This document shows, one piece after another, positions 31,767-40,328 of a stretch of 64,000 nucleotides of DNA. How positions within the stretch are numbered: position 1 is the stretch's first letter; every line of letters begins with the position of its first letter. The notes beneath the pieces are model-generated. The model was not told the origin of the DNA. It worked only from the letters and a program-made list of their open reading frames with translations, and did no database searches. Origin of the DNA: Lysinibacillus sp. BPa_S21 (GTDB lineage: Bacteria > Bacillota > Bacilli > Bacillales_A > Planococcaceae); the NCBI RefSeq assembly GCF_023337795.1, contig NZ_JALIRS010000006.1, positions 243,530 to 307,529 of the forward strand, written 5' to 3'. The position numbers and the translations under genes are program-made.

Positions 31767-32189
31767 ATGAGTAAAAGTTTAAGACTACTATTTTTAGGTA
31801 CAGATTTCTTTTTTATACTTTATTGGCTTGTCACGTTTTTTCAGTTGATTCCAGAAGACTATTTATATCAGGATTATCAAAATGAATTATTAGTTATCTG
31901 GAATTGGTCGTTTTTCCCGTTAGATATTTTAATTTCAGTTACTGGTTTTATTAGTCTCTATTTATTTAAAATAAAAAATGAAAAGTGGAGAGCGTTTGCC
32001 TTAGTATCACTGACACTAACATTTTGTTCTGGATTACAGGCGATTGCTTTTTGGACAATAAAGCTTGATTTCGATCTTACGTGGTGGATACCTAATCTTT
32101 TTCTTTTACTGTATCCGTTATACTTCATACCAAAACTAATCACTTTTAAAGTTCAAAATGTCTCCATACAAGCAAAACACAACCACTAA
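31767..32189 (+). CDS. Four-segment membrane protein (YvaD/DUF5360-like)
   Basis: A 140-residue protein with four hydrophobic segments (LLFLGTDFFFILYWLVTFF first). The size, topology and the short loop EDYLYQDYQNELLVIWNWSFFPLD resemble B. subtilis YvaD (DUF5360). The family assignment is from memory of the pattern and is moderate. It is probably cotranscribed with the TetR gene just upstream, often an arrangement for stress-induced membrane proteins. Confidence 0.72.
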   Translation: MSKSLRLLFLGTDFFFILYWLVTFFQLIPEDYLYQDYQNELLVIWNWSFFPLDILISVTGFISLYLFKIKNEKWRAFALVSLTLTFCSGLQAIAFWTIKLDFDLTWWIPNLFLLLYPLYFIPKLITFKVQNVSIQAKHNH

Positions 32190-32215
32190 TGATCCTCCAT
32201 GTGGTTGTGTTTTTT
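32174..32215. terminator. Bidirectional terminator
   Basis: AAAACACAACCAC pairs with GTGGTTGTGTTTTTT. It lies at the convergent ends of the DUF5360 gene and the small basic protein gene. Confidence 0.88.
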
Positions 32216-32368
32216 GTACTTTGTAAAATTATGTTCAATGCTTTCTTTTTTTGTTTTTGTTACACGTTCATGTGTACTGAAAGGGGACGTTTGACGATTT
32301 TTTTCGACGTCCTTTCCTTTAGTGCGTTTAACATGCATGCGTTTCTTCTTTGCGTTAGAGTGTGACAT
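32186..32368 (-). CDS. Small basic protein, conserved type, function unknown
   Basis: A 60-residue, very hydrophilic, Lys/His-rich protein (MSHSNAKKKRMHVKRTKG). The frame extends five codons further, but GGAGGT is 7 bases before this ATG. Its composition suggests nucleic acid binding or disorder. Similar short basic proteins are widespread in Bacillales, but I cannot give a family. It ends inside the shared terminator. Confidence 0.7.
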   Translation of the reverse strand: MSHSNAKKKRMHVKRTKGKDVEKNRQTSPFSTHERVTKTKKESIEHNFTKYKKHNHMEDH

Positions 32369-32420
32369 GTTACCTACCTCCAAGTGTCATTTGTAAATAT
32401 AGTACCGAATACGGAAGAAA

Positions 32421-32452
32421 AAGTAAAACCTCGTAAGTGTTAACTTACGAGG
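32421..32452 (-). terminator. Terminator of the first acetate symporter operon
   Basis: A perfect 10-bp stem CCTCGTAAGT/ACTTACGAGG followed on the minus strand by TTTTAC. Confidence 0.8.
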
Positions 32453-32466
32453 CAGTTGTCATATGA

Positions 32467-34023
32467 TTAGTGAGATACGTCCTGTACAGAAATACCTGTG
32501 TTTGCTTTAACATCCACTTCACGATATTTCTTATCATTTGTTTCTTTAGAAAGTAATGTTCCGATGAATCCTCCAAGGAAGCCAAGTGGTACAGAAATGA
32601 TTGCTGGGTTCGTTAACGAAATTAACGGATTCCCAACGAAAATAGCTTTTCCTTCTACTGGATTCCAAAGGTTTGGTGAAACTGCTACAAGAATTAAAGC
32701 AGAGATTAAACCTGTTAACATTGCTGTAATAGCACCAGCTGTATTAAAGCGTTTCCAGTAGATTGTATAGATGATTACTGGTAGGTTAGCTGAACCTGCA
32801 ATACAGAATGCGAGTGATACTAAGAACGCTACGTTTAATGTTTGTGCACCAAGTGCTAAAAGGATTGAAATAACAGCGATTGTGATCGAACCAATACGAG
32901 CGGCAAGTACTTGCTCTTTCTCTGTAATTTTTCCTTTTTTAATGATTTGACCGTAAATATCATGTGATAGGGCAGATGCACCAGAAAGTACAAGACCTGC
33001 TACTACCGCTAAAATTGTTGCGAAAGCTACCGCACATACGAATGAGAATAGAATGTCCCCACCAAGTGCTTCAGCAAGAAGTGGAGCAGCCATGTTACCA
33101 GCAGCATTTGCAGAAATAATCGCTTCTTTACCAACAAATTTCGCTGCACCGAAGCCTAAGAAGATTGTAAGAATGTAGAAAATACCTACAATCCAAGTAG
33201 CCCAAATAACTGAAGAACGTGCAGTTTTCGCATCTTTTACTGTAAAGAAGCGCATTAGGATATGTGGAAGTCCCGCTGTACCTAATACTAAAGCGATTAA
33301 CATTGAAATAGTATCAACGCCATTTTGATATTTAAGACCTGGGTTCAAATAAGCTGCACCGCTATCAGTGGCAGTTTCCATTTCTTTGAACATCGTAGCA
33401 ATACTAAAGCCGAACTCTTTTAATACTAAGAATGAAATAATCACAGTACCTAACATTAAAAGACAAGCTTTAATAATTTGTACCCAAGATGTTGCCGTCA
33501 TACCACCGAATAGCACGTATGTCGTCATCATAAAGCCTACGATTAATACGGCAACCCAATAGTCGATCCCTAAAAGTAATTGAATAAGTGCTCCTGCACC
33601 AACTAGTTGTGCAATCATGTAGAATAAAACAATTGTAATAGTGCTTAAAGCTGCTGTTCCACGAACTTTAGCGCTATCGAAACGCGCTGTAATCATGTCA
33701 GCTAATGTAAATTTACCAAGGTTACGTAATGGCTCAGCAACGATGTATAGAACCACTAAGTAAGCTACTAAATAACCGATAGAGAAGAAGAATCCGTCAA
33801 ATCCAAATAATGCAACTGCTCCGGCGATTCCTAAGAAAGATGCTGCTGATAAGTAGTCACCAGCGATGGCTAGTCCATTTTGCCAGCCTGTTAACCCACC
33901 GCCTGCAGTATAGAAGTCACTTGCAGAAGACGTTCGTTTAGATGCCCACCAAGTAATAACTAATGTTAAACCAACAATGGCTACGAAGAAGAATATGGCT
34001 GTTAAACTCATCCCGTTACTCAT
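32467..34023 (-). CDS. actP: Cation/acetate symporter ActP, copy 1
   Basis: A 518-residue sodium:solute symporter of the ActP type, with about 13 membrane segments. Shared family features include RTSSASDFYTAGGGLTGWQNGLAIAGDYLSAASFLG near the N-terminus, PLRNLGKFTLADMITARF, and GLPHILMRFFTVKDAKTAR. ActP imports acetate and some other short monocarboxylates. Its start overlaps the DUF485 stop by 4 bases (ATGA), indicating coupling. It is about 70% similar by eye to copy 2 at 34,846-36,399. Confidence 0.92.
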   Translation of the reverse strand: MSNGMSLTAIFFFVAIVGLTLVITWWASKRTSSASDFYTAGGGLTGWQNGLAIAGDYLSAASFLGIAGAVALFGFDGFFFSIGYLVAYLVVLYIVAEPLRNLGKFTLADMITARFDSAKVRGTAALSTITIVLFYMIAQLVGAGALIQLLLGIDYWVAVLIVGFMMTTYVLFGGMTATSWVQIIKACLLMLGTVIISFLVLKEFGFSIATMFKEMETATDSGAAYLNPGLKYQNGVDTISMLIALVLGTAGLPHILMRFFTVKDAKTARSSVIWATWIVGIFYILTIFLGFGAAKFVGKEAIISANAAGNMAAPLLAEALGGDILFSFVCAVAFATILAVVAGLVLSGASALSHDIYGQIIKKGKITEKEQVLAARIGSITIAVISILLALGAQTLNVAFLVSLAFCIAGSANLPVIIYTIYWKRFNTAGAITAMLTGLISALILVAVSPNLWNPVEGKAIFVGNPLISLTNPAIISVPLGFLGGFIGTLLSKETNDKKYREVDVKANTGISVQDVSH

Positions 34024-34358
34024 CGGCGGCCACCTCCATTCTCGTATTCAGCGATAATTGCCTTAGCCTCTTTATCAAAGCTATTTGCTTTTGCTACATA
34101 TAAGTGACATAAGCACCAAGTCATGATGAAAAGTCCTGCTGAATATACCCACACCCAAGTAATTTCCCCAAATGCCTTTTGGTGTAGTACTTTTGTGTAA
34201 GAAGTAAGAATTGGTAGCAACATGTATGCTGCTAAGAAGATTACAGTCATTGACCAAAGAAATGAATTCTTTCTTCGCACAAGTGCTTTAAACGATTCTT
34301 GATTTGCAATCGCGTCATAGTCAATCATGATGCTCTTATTCTCTTGATTGTTCCCCAT
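34020..34358 (-). CDS. DUF485 membrane protein, partner of ActP copy 1
   Basis: A 112-residue protein with two membrane segments (SFLWSMTVIFLAAYMLLPIL and VWVYSAGLFIMTWCLCHLY). DUF485 proteins (YjcH type) are nearly always encoded directly before actP. The frame starts two codons earlier, but ATG 34358 is better spaced from GGGGA. The paralogue is the gene at 36,400-36,735. Confidence 0.9.
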   Translation of the reverse strand: MGNNQENKSIMIDYDAIANQESFKALVRRKNSFLWSMTVIFLAAYMLLPILTSYTKVLHQKAFGEITWVWVYSAGLFIMTWCLCHLYVAKANSFDKEAKAIIAEYENGGGRR

Positions 34359-34431
34359 TAACATTCCCCATTTGTGTTTATTTTTACTGCTTAAAGACTT
34401 AATTTTGCTAGTTTAGTGAATTCACATCTTC

Positions 34432-34460
34432 ATTTTATGAGGAAGTTCACAAAATTGCAA
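34432..34460 (-). promoter_or_regulatory. Sigma-A promoter of the first acetate symporter operon
   Basis: Minus-strand TTGCAA, 17-base spacer, TAAAAT. The spacer ends with GAACTTCCTCA, closely matching the paralogous promoter at 36,810-36,838. Confidence 0.75.
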
Positions 34461-34740
34461 TACATTTCAGAAAAATTATGAAAAAATAATTTTCTGAAAA
34501 ATATTCCTGAAAGAGAATATACATGACAAAGCCAAGAAATAAAAGAGTTTTGGATAATTCTGAAAATATATGGAGTTAGGCCAATGCTAGACTTTTTAGG
34601 AGAAAAATACGGATAAAATTTATAAATGAAATTGGTTTTTTATAAAAAATAAACACTATTTACTCAGTGGAAATTAGGTTTTTTTCAAGGAGAATAATAT
34701 TGCTCGATAAATAAATTGGTAAATATTTATAGTAAAAAAA

Positions 34741-34773
34741 TTAAAAAACTCGACTTAAAACCGAGTTTTTTAA
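34741..34773 (-). terminator. Terminator of the second acetate symporter operon
   Basis: Perfect 12-bp stem TTAAAAAACTCG/CGAGTTTTTTAA with a further U run on the minus strand. The remaining 34,461-34,740 is AT-rich with no gene. Confidence 0.85.
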
Positions 34774-34845
34774 CTTGATATTTTTATTAAGTTGAATAGG
34801 ATGATTGATAGATATTTTTTCAATAATTTGGATGGTTGCAACCAA

Positions 34846-36399
34846 TTAATGCGAGATATCAGAAACTGATACACCTGTGTTCGCTTTCACACGAATTTCC
34901 TTATAAATGCGATCCGCTTCTTCCTGTGGTACTTTGCTAGAAGATAGAACAGTCCCTAAATAACCAGCGATAAAGCCAAGGGGAACCGTAATGACCGCTG
35001 GTACAGCTAACGGCACGATAGGATTACCAACAAAGATTGCCGCTCCTTCCACAGGACTCCATACATTTGGTCCCATTGCACCTAATACTAAACATGATAA
35101 TAAACCAGTGACCATCGCTGTAATAGCACCTGTTGAATTGAATTTTTTCCAGTAAATTGTGTAAAGAATAACCGGTAAGTTTGCCGAAGCACCGATACAA
35201 AATGCAAAGGATACTAGGAACGATACATTCAAGTTTTGCGCAAATAACGCAAGGATAATGGATACAACGGCAATAGAAATCGAGCCTGTGCGAGCTGCTA
35301 CAACTTGTTGCTTTTCCGTTAATTGACCACCTTTAATAATTTCACCATAAATATCATGCGAAATTGCTGAAGCTCCTGTTAAAACTAAGCCCGAAACAAC
35401 AGCTAAAATGGTTGCGAATGCTACTGCACCGATAAATGCCATTAACACATCACCGCCCAAGTAATTAGCAAGTAGTGGGGCAGCTGTGTTACCAGCTTTA
35501 CTTTCAGCAAGAATTTTATCGATACCTACAAAATTTAATGCTCCAAAACCTAAGAAAATAGTTAATGAGAAGAAAATAGCTGTAATCCATGTCGTCCATG
35601 AAATAGAAGAACGTGCAGTTTTAGCATCTTTAACTGTAAAGAAGCGCATTAAAATATGAGGTAACCCAGATGTACCTAAAACAAGCGCCATCATCATCGA
35701 AACAGAATCAATAGTACTTGTATATTTAATTCCTGGCACAAGGAATTCCTCACCATGATCCGTGGCGATTGTATCAAACATTTTCATAAGAGAGAAATCA
35801 AACTTTATGAGTACTAATGTAGCTAATACGCCTGTCCCAAATAAAAGAAGGCTAGCTTTAATAATTTGCACCCAAGAAGTAGCTGTCATACCACCGAATA
35901 ATACATAAGTAGTCATCATAACACCTACTATTAAAACCGCAATCCAATACTCAATACCAAACAATAATTTAATAAGAGCACCGGCACCAACTAATTGTGC
36001 GATCATATAAAGAATGACGATGATAATTGTTCCTGACGCAGCAACACCGCGTATACGTTTTTCATTAAAACGGGCAGTAAGCATATCTGCTAAAGTGTAT
36101 CGACCTAAGTTACGCATTGGTTCTGCAATGACATAAAGAAGAACTAAGTTAGCTACTACATAGCCTACAGAGAAGAAGAAGCCATCGAAACCAGTTAACG
36201 CAATTGCACCGGAAACTCCGAGGAATGCCGCTGCAGATAAATAGTCACCGGCGATTGCAAAGCCATTTTGCCAACCTTTTAGACCACCGCCAGCAGTATA
36301 GAAATCAGCTGCAGAAGACGTACGCTTCGCTGCGATATAGGTTACTACAAGTGTTAAACCAACGATTGCTAAAAAGAAACCAACGGATACTAAATTCAT
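34846..36399 (-). CDS. actP: Cation/acetate symporter ActP, copy 2
   Basis: A 517-residue paralogue of copy 1, with the same blocks (RTSSAADFYTAGGGLKGWQNGF, PMRNLGRYTLADMLTARF, GLPHILMRFFTVKDAKTARSS). Both proteins end with VKANTG(V/I)SV and a final DISH or DVSH. The gene follows its DUF485 partner without a gap. Two tandem operons suggest duplication with possible division of substrates or regulation; the sequence does not show which. Confidence 0.92.
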   Translation of the reverse strand: MNLVSVGFFLAIVGLTLVVTYIAAKRTSSAADFYTAGGGLKGWQNGFAIAGDYLSAAAFLGVSGAIALTGFDGFFFSVGYVVANLVLLYVIAEPMRNLGRYTLADMLTARFNEKRIRGVAASGTIIIVILYMIAQLVGAGALIKLLFGIEYWIAVLIVGVMMTTYVLFGGMTATSWVQIIKASLLLFGTGVLATLVLIKFDFSLMKMFDTIATDHGEEFLVPGIKYTSTIDSVSMMMALVLGTSGLPHILMRFFTVKDAKTARSSISWTTWITAIFFSLTIFLGFGALNFVGIDKILAESKAGNTAAPLLANYLGGDVLMAFIGAVAFATILAVVSGLVLTGASAISHDIYGEIIKGGQLTEKQQVVAARTGSISIAVVSIILALFAQNLNVSFLVSFAFCIGASANLPVILYTIYWKKFNSTGAITAMVTGLLSCLVLGAMGPNVWSPVEGAAIFVGNPIVPLAVPAVITVPLGFIAGYLGTVLSSSKVPQEEADRIYKEIRVKANTGVSVSDISH

Positions 36400-36735
36400 T
36401 TAATTTCCACCTTTCGCCTGATACTCAGCTAGTATTGCTGCGGCAGCTTTATCGAATGATGCTGCTTTTTTCACATAAACTGTACAAAGAACGATAGTCA
36501 TTATGAATAATCCTGCTGAATAAACCCAAACACCCGTAATATTTCCGAAGAATTTTTGTTGTAGTACAGGTTGGAAAGCAAGGATTGGTAACAAAATATA
36601 AAGTGTTAAAAAAACTGCTGTGATCGAGAAAAGAAAGGTGTTTTTCTTTTTCACGAACTTGTTGAACGATTCCATAGCTTCAATTGCATGATAGTCAACT
36701 GAATCTATATTTTTGTCCCCAGAAATGTTTGCCAT
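36400..36735 (-). CDS. DUF485 membrane protein, partner of ActP copy 2
   Basis: A 111-residue protein with two membrane segments (FLFSITAVFLTLYILLPILAF and VWVYSAGLFIMTIVLCTVY). The open frame extends upstream, but GGGGGAATAATA directly before ATG 36735 sets the start. It is clearly paralogous to the DUF485 gene of the other operon. Confidence 0.9.
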   Translation of the reverse strand: MANISGDKNIDSVDYHAIEAMESFNKFVKKKNTFLFSITAVFLTLYILLPILAFQPVLQQKFFGNITGVWVYSAGLFIMTIVLCTVYVKKAASFDKAAAAILAEYQAKGGN

Positions 36736-36809
36736 TATTATTCCCCCTAAAGTTATATATTTCTGTCTTAAACGACATATTTCTTTTTCTCTCGTCGTTA
36801 TATTCACTT

Positions 36810-36838
36810 ATTTTATGGGGAAGATTCTTATAATGCAA
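36810..36838 (-). promoter_or_regulatory. Sigma-A promoter of the second acetate symporter operon
   Basis: Minus-strand TTGCAT, 17-base spacer, TAAAAT, with GAATCTTCCCCA in the spacer. Confidence 0.75.
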
Positions 36839-37322
36839 TACTAAATTTTGAGTTTTTAAAATTTTTAATCACTTTCGAATTGAGGAAATAACATAGAAAT
36901 AATAAGGTTTTGCTAGAAATAATCTGTATGAGAGAGAATTGAATTGTCTCTTAGAATAATATTCCTATAATAGTTTGAGAATGATAATTTTGAATGTTGG
37001 AGAAAATTTGAACATGAAAGAGAATTTTTGAGGATTTATTATTGTTCATTCATATCGCGTATAAATCTAAAGAGTAAAAAATATTTGTTATATAACAATC
37101 ATGTGATAGCACGGGAAATAATCGAAATAATAAAAAACAGCTTCGAAAAAATTCTAAAAAAGTATGAACGATCTTAAAAATTAAGGACATTAATTACCAA
37201 AATTGTACAATATACATTGGATTGTCATAAAAACTTGAAAGGATAAGCTCATATCTTGTATTGAGTAACTATAATTTATACAATAAATAACGATGGTAAA
37301 TTGAAGGGAAGTGAGTAAATAA
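36839..37322. other. AT-rich intergenic region
   Basis: No ORF or hairpin of note; it separates the divergent acetate and SCO genes. Confidence 0.4.
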
Positions 37323-37910
37323 ATGAAAAAGAAAAGTGTCATGCTCGTGTTGATCCTAACATTAAGTAGCATACTGTCTGCTTGCGGAAGTTATAAATTT
37401 GAACCTGAAACGAATATAGAAGTTCAAGATTTCTCGGTAACCAATCAAAAAAATGAAAAGGTTAGCCTCAATGATTTTAAAGGAAAGCCATGGTTAGCGA
37501 TGTTCGTCTTTACTAATTGTAATTCTATCTGTCCGCCAATGACGTATAACATGACAGAAGTACAAAAGGCACTTCAGGATAAAGGCGTCGAAGACTATCA
37601 AATTGTCGCATTTAGTGTTGATCCTGAGGTTGATAAACCAGAAGTTTTAACGAATTATTTGAAACCGTATTCAGTGCCGGATGCAAGCAAATGGCAACTA
37701 TTAACTGGCTATGATCAAAAGTTTATAGAACAGTTTGCCATGCAATCGTTTAAATCACATGTAAAAAATGATCCGAATTCTGATCAAGTTGTACATACGG
37801 GAAGGTATTACCTAGTAAATGCTGATGGGTTTGTTGTGAAGGATTATGTCGCTACAACAGATGTACCAGTTGAGACGATTGTGGCAGATATGAAGGCGTT
37901 AACGAAATAA
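37323..37910 (+). CDS. SCO1/SenC family copper chaperone lipoprotein
   Basis: A 195-residue lipoprotein of the thioredoxin-like SCO family (B. subtilis YpmQ/BsSCO), which helps build the CuA centre of cytochrome c oxidase. The lipobox gives Cys21 (ILSAC). The copper ligands are Cys66 and Cys70 (TNCNSICPP) and His158 (VVHTGRYYL). FSVDPEVDKPEVL is the conserved family segment. ATG follows AAGGGAAGTGAG. It is monocistronic, with a terminator right after. Confidence 0.93.
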   Translation: MKKKSVMLVLILTLSSILSACGSYKFEPETNIEVQDFSVTNQKNEKVSLNDFKGKPWLAMFVFTNCNSICPPMTYNMTEVQKALQDKGVEDYQIVAFSVDPEVDKPEVLTNYLKPYSVPDASKWQLLTGYDQKFIEQFAMQSFKSHVKNDPNSDQVVHTGRYYLVNADGFVVKDYVATTDVPVETIVADMKALTK

Positions 37911-37912
37911 TA

Positions 37913-37956
37913 AAAAAACAACTTAGAGGTTGAATTAACCGCTGAGTTGTTTTTTT
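37913..37956 (+). terminator. Terminator after the SCO gene
   Basis: AAAAAACAACTTAG pairs with CTGAGTTGTTTTTT, inner AGGTT/AACC. Confidence 0.88.
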
Positions 37957-38136
37957 ATGGATACTTAGTTAAGAAAGATGTAGCCGGTTGAAGATGTTTC
38001 ATACTGATTAGCAAATCAAAAAGGATTAGGAAATGTTTCTTGATTATTTTTAATGCGTTTTAAAGTTTTTTACACTGACCTTTAAATGTCAATAGGAGTA
38101 AACTGTGGAAAATATTCAGTTAAAATCCGCTTGTAT

Positions 38137-38328
38137 TTAGCTTTTCTCAGCTTCATCTTTTTTACTTCTAAGTAGCAATGCCATGAATAAAAAACTTGCT
38201 ACCCAAAAGGAAAAGAAAAAATTTTCAAGTAAAGCCAAATCACCATTTTTGATAAAATCCCAAACTGTTGTAAATAAGAACATTGTGACAAAGAATGTGA
38301 TATATAAGCATTTTCCGAATATAGTCAA
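38137..38328 (-). CDS. Small membrane protein with two segments
   Basis: A 63-residue protein with two hydrophobic segments (CLYITFFVTMFLFTTVW and FFFSFWVASFLFMALLL) and a charged end RSKKDEAEKS. The TTG start has AGAGGTG at a suitable distance. I do not recognise the family. It is one of several short membrane proteins in this part of the window. Confidence 0.6.
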   Translation of the reverse strand: MTIFGKCLYITFFVTMFLFTTVWDFIKNGDLALLENFFFSFWVASFLFMALLLRSKKDEAEKS

Positions 38329-38365
38329 TTAAAGCACCTCTATATGTAGAATTAGTAATTTAAAT

Positions 38366-38398
38366 AACTAGGGTCATGGGGATGGATTGACCCTAGTT
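38366..38398. repeat. Perfect 11-bp hairpin
   Basis: AACTAGGGTCA pairs with TGACCCTAGTT. It lies upstream of the small membrane protein gene and has no T run; an operator or an old terminator. From there to 38,747 no gene was seen. Confidence 0.5.
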
Positions 38399-38747
38399 AA
38401 CAAATGGGGTGGCCGTGACGGTCAACTAGCGCCATAACCATATAAGTGCGTGCGATACACTCAATATTAATTTGTACAAATTAAAGTTTCTTATACATAA
38501 AAAAACACAGCGACGTCATACGTTCTTTCGGAAAGCATGCTGCTGATATTCTTTTAGACAATGAAAAATTCATAGTAGAGGTTAACCAGCGCTTTAAAAG
38601 AACGCACGCTTCAACGTTCTTCATAGCTGTTTGTCAAAAGAGAGACAACACAAAATGGATAAATTTAAATTTAAATTGAGTGAAATTTTTGGGGAGCCTA
38701 CGTGCTTCCTTTTTTATTTGGTTGTTTTCTAAAAATTTGTTGCTGTT

Positions 38748-38997
38748 TAAAACATAAAAACAGAGTTAATCTACAAAATGCGTAAGTTCTACTTTGTTTT
38801 TTTGTTTGATATTTCGTAAATCGAATATTTAACTAAAGCATACCATTAGTTGAAGTTGAGAGCGGTTGAAAAATGCAGATTTACAGCGTTGATAAATTGT
38901 CTTTTTATACTTGTTTTTATTCACATAGCACACTTGTCGTAACTATGTTCATACAAAAAGCCACAAAACACTAATTTAACAGCATTTGTGGCTTTTG
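38748..38997. repeat. Intergenic repeat family, copy A, ending in a GCCAC hairpin
   Basis: It shares three blocks with 61.8-62.1 kb: GTTAATCTACAAAATG, ATTTAACTAAAGCA...GTTGAAG, and GCAGATTTACAGCGTT. It ends with AAAAGCCACAAAAC...GTGGCTTTT, which would terminate the minus-strand gene just to the right. Confidence 0.6.
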
Positions 38998-39005
38998 AAA
39001 CTAAT

Positions 39006-39197
39006 TTATTCTTTAGTAGCGAACCATTTATCACTTAAGTATTGAGAAAACCCGATAACAATCGTGCAACTAATGCCAATTAAAATAAATCGTATATCAT
39101 TATTGGGTAAAATTTTATTTATGATAAAAATAGGAATCATTAAAATAAGTGCAAATGATATTGTAAAAAGTGTTTTTTTCAGCATTCGTGACACCAA
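39006..39197 (-). CDS. Small membrane protein
   Basis: A 63-residue protein with two membrane segments (LFTISFALILMIPIFII and FILIGISCTIVIGFSQYL). The start is uncertain: TTG or GTG without a clear ribosome binding site. It ends next to the GCCAC hairpin of repeat copy A, the same arrangement as the small membrane protein genes at 53.8 and 62.2 kb. Confidence 0.5.
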   Translation of the reverse strand: MVSRMLKKTLFTISFALILMIPIFIINKILPNNDIRFILIGISCTIVIGFSQYLSDKWFATKE

Positions 39198-39541
39198 CTT
39201 TTTCGAATTTATTCTTTCATATACCTATTATACCGATTTTCGGGTTGTTTTCTCAATGGGATTAAAGCGTCCTAAAGCGTTGTTTTGGCACATTTCTTTA
39301 CTTAACGTTTAAATCCGTATTTTTCTGACGAGAGCCATTTATCTTCGTTCTTATAAACAATTCGAGAATAGTTTCAACAATTATTTTATTATGTCTACTA
39401 ATAGTTGAAAATGGCTGGAATTTAAAGTGTATTTTTTACCAAACATGTATAATTTTAATTTTATCTACTTATATATTATTAGAAGATTTTTAAATCATCT
39501 CTTGAAGTGATTAACGGTTTTGATAATGTAGCGAAGTCCGC

Positions 39542-39581
39542 AACTCTAAAATATACGACAAAAGTTGTTTATTTTAGAGTT
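39542..39581. promoter_or_regulatory. 11-bp inverted repeat upstream of the ABC exporter
   Basis: AACTCTAAAAT and ATTTTAGAGTT frame an inner ACAA/TTGT stem, about 40 bases before the exporter start. It could be an operator or an attenuation hairpin. Confidence 0.45.
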
Positions 39582-39621
39582 ACTTTACGTTGATAAAAAA
39601 TTTTTTGAGGGGATGAAATAA

Positions 39622-40326
39622 ATGAAAAAGCTAATTGAATTTAAAAACGTAACGAAAGAATACAAAACAGGGGAAGTTCTAATCAAAGCCCTTAATGGTG
39701 TTGATTTTTCCATATATGAGGGGGAATTCGTCGTTATATTAGGGGCAAGTGGAGCGGGTAAAAGCACGATTTTGAATATTCTTGGTGGTATGGATACAGC
39801 TAGCTCAGGTCAAGTGTTTGTTGGCAATCAAGAAATAACAAGATTGAACGAAAAAAATCTAACGGAATATCGTGCGAAGAAAATTGGTTTTGTTTTTCAA
39901 TTCTATAACTTAATTCCTAATTTAAACGCTCTTGAGAATGTTGAATTTGCTACAGAAGTTTGTAAACACCCTCTAGACGCTAAAGAGATTTTACATAAAG
40001 TCGGATTAGCGGATCGTGTGAAAAATTTCCCTTCTCAGCTTTCTGGTGGAGAACAACAAAGAGTTGCTATTGCTAGAGCTGTTGCAAAAAACCCTTTACT
40101 TTTACTCTGTGATGAACCAACCGGAGCTCTGGATTATGTAACTGGGAAGTCCGTATTAAAGCTGCTACAAGATTTAAACAGAGACACGAAGAAATGCGTT
40201 ATTTTAGTGACACATAATTCTGCGATTGCGCCTATGGCAGACAAAATTATTAAAGTTAAAAGCGGAGAGATCGAAAGCGTTACGATCAATAATGAAAAAC
40301 AAAGTGTTGAAGGGATTGAGTGGTAA
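39622..40326 (+). CDS. ABC transporter ATPase (MacB/LolD type)
   Basis: A 234-residue ATPase. Walker A is GASGAGKST, the Q-loop [17 protein letters not shown], the signature [14 protein letters not shown], Walker [13 protein letters not shown], and the H-loop VTHNS. This subclass pairs with FtsX-fold permeases and acts in export of peptides, lipoproteins or in resistance to cell-envelope antibiotics. ATG follows GAGGGGATG. The permease begins 2 bases after its stop. Confidence 0.92.
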   Translation: MKKLIEFKNVTKEYKTGEVLIKALNGVDFSIYEGEFVVILGASGAGKSTILNILGGMDTASSGQVFVGNQEITRLNEKNLTEYRAKKIGFVFQFYNLIPNLNALENVEFATEVCKHPLDAKEILHKVGLADRVKNFPSQLSGGEQQRVAIARAVAKNPLLLLCDEPTGALDYVTGKSVLKLLQDLNRDTKKCVILVTHNSAIAPMADKIIKVKSGEIESVTINNEKQSVEGIEW

Positions 40327-40328
40327 GT

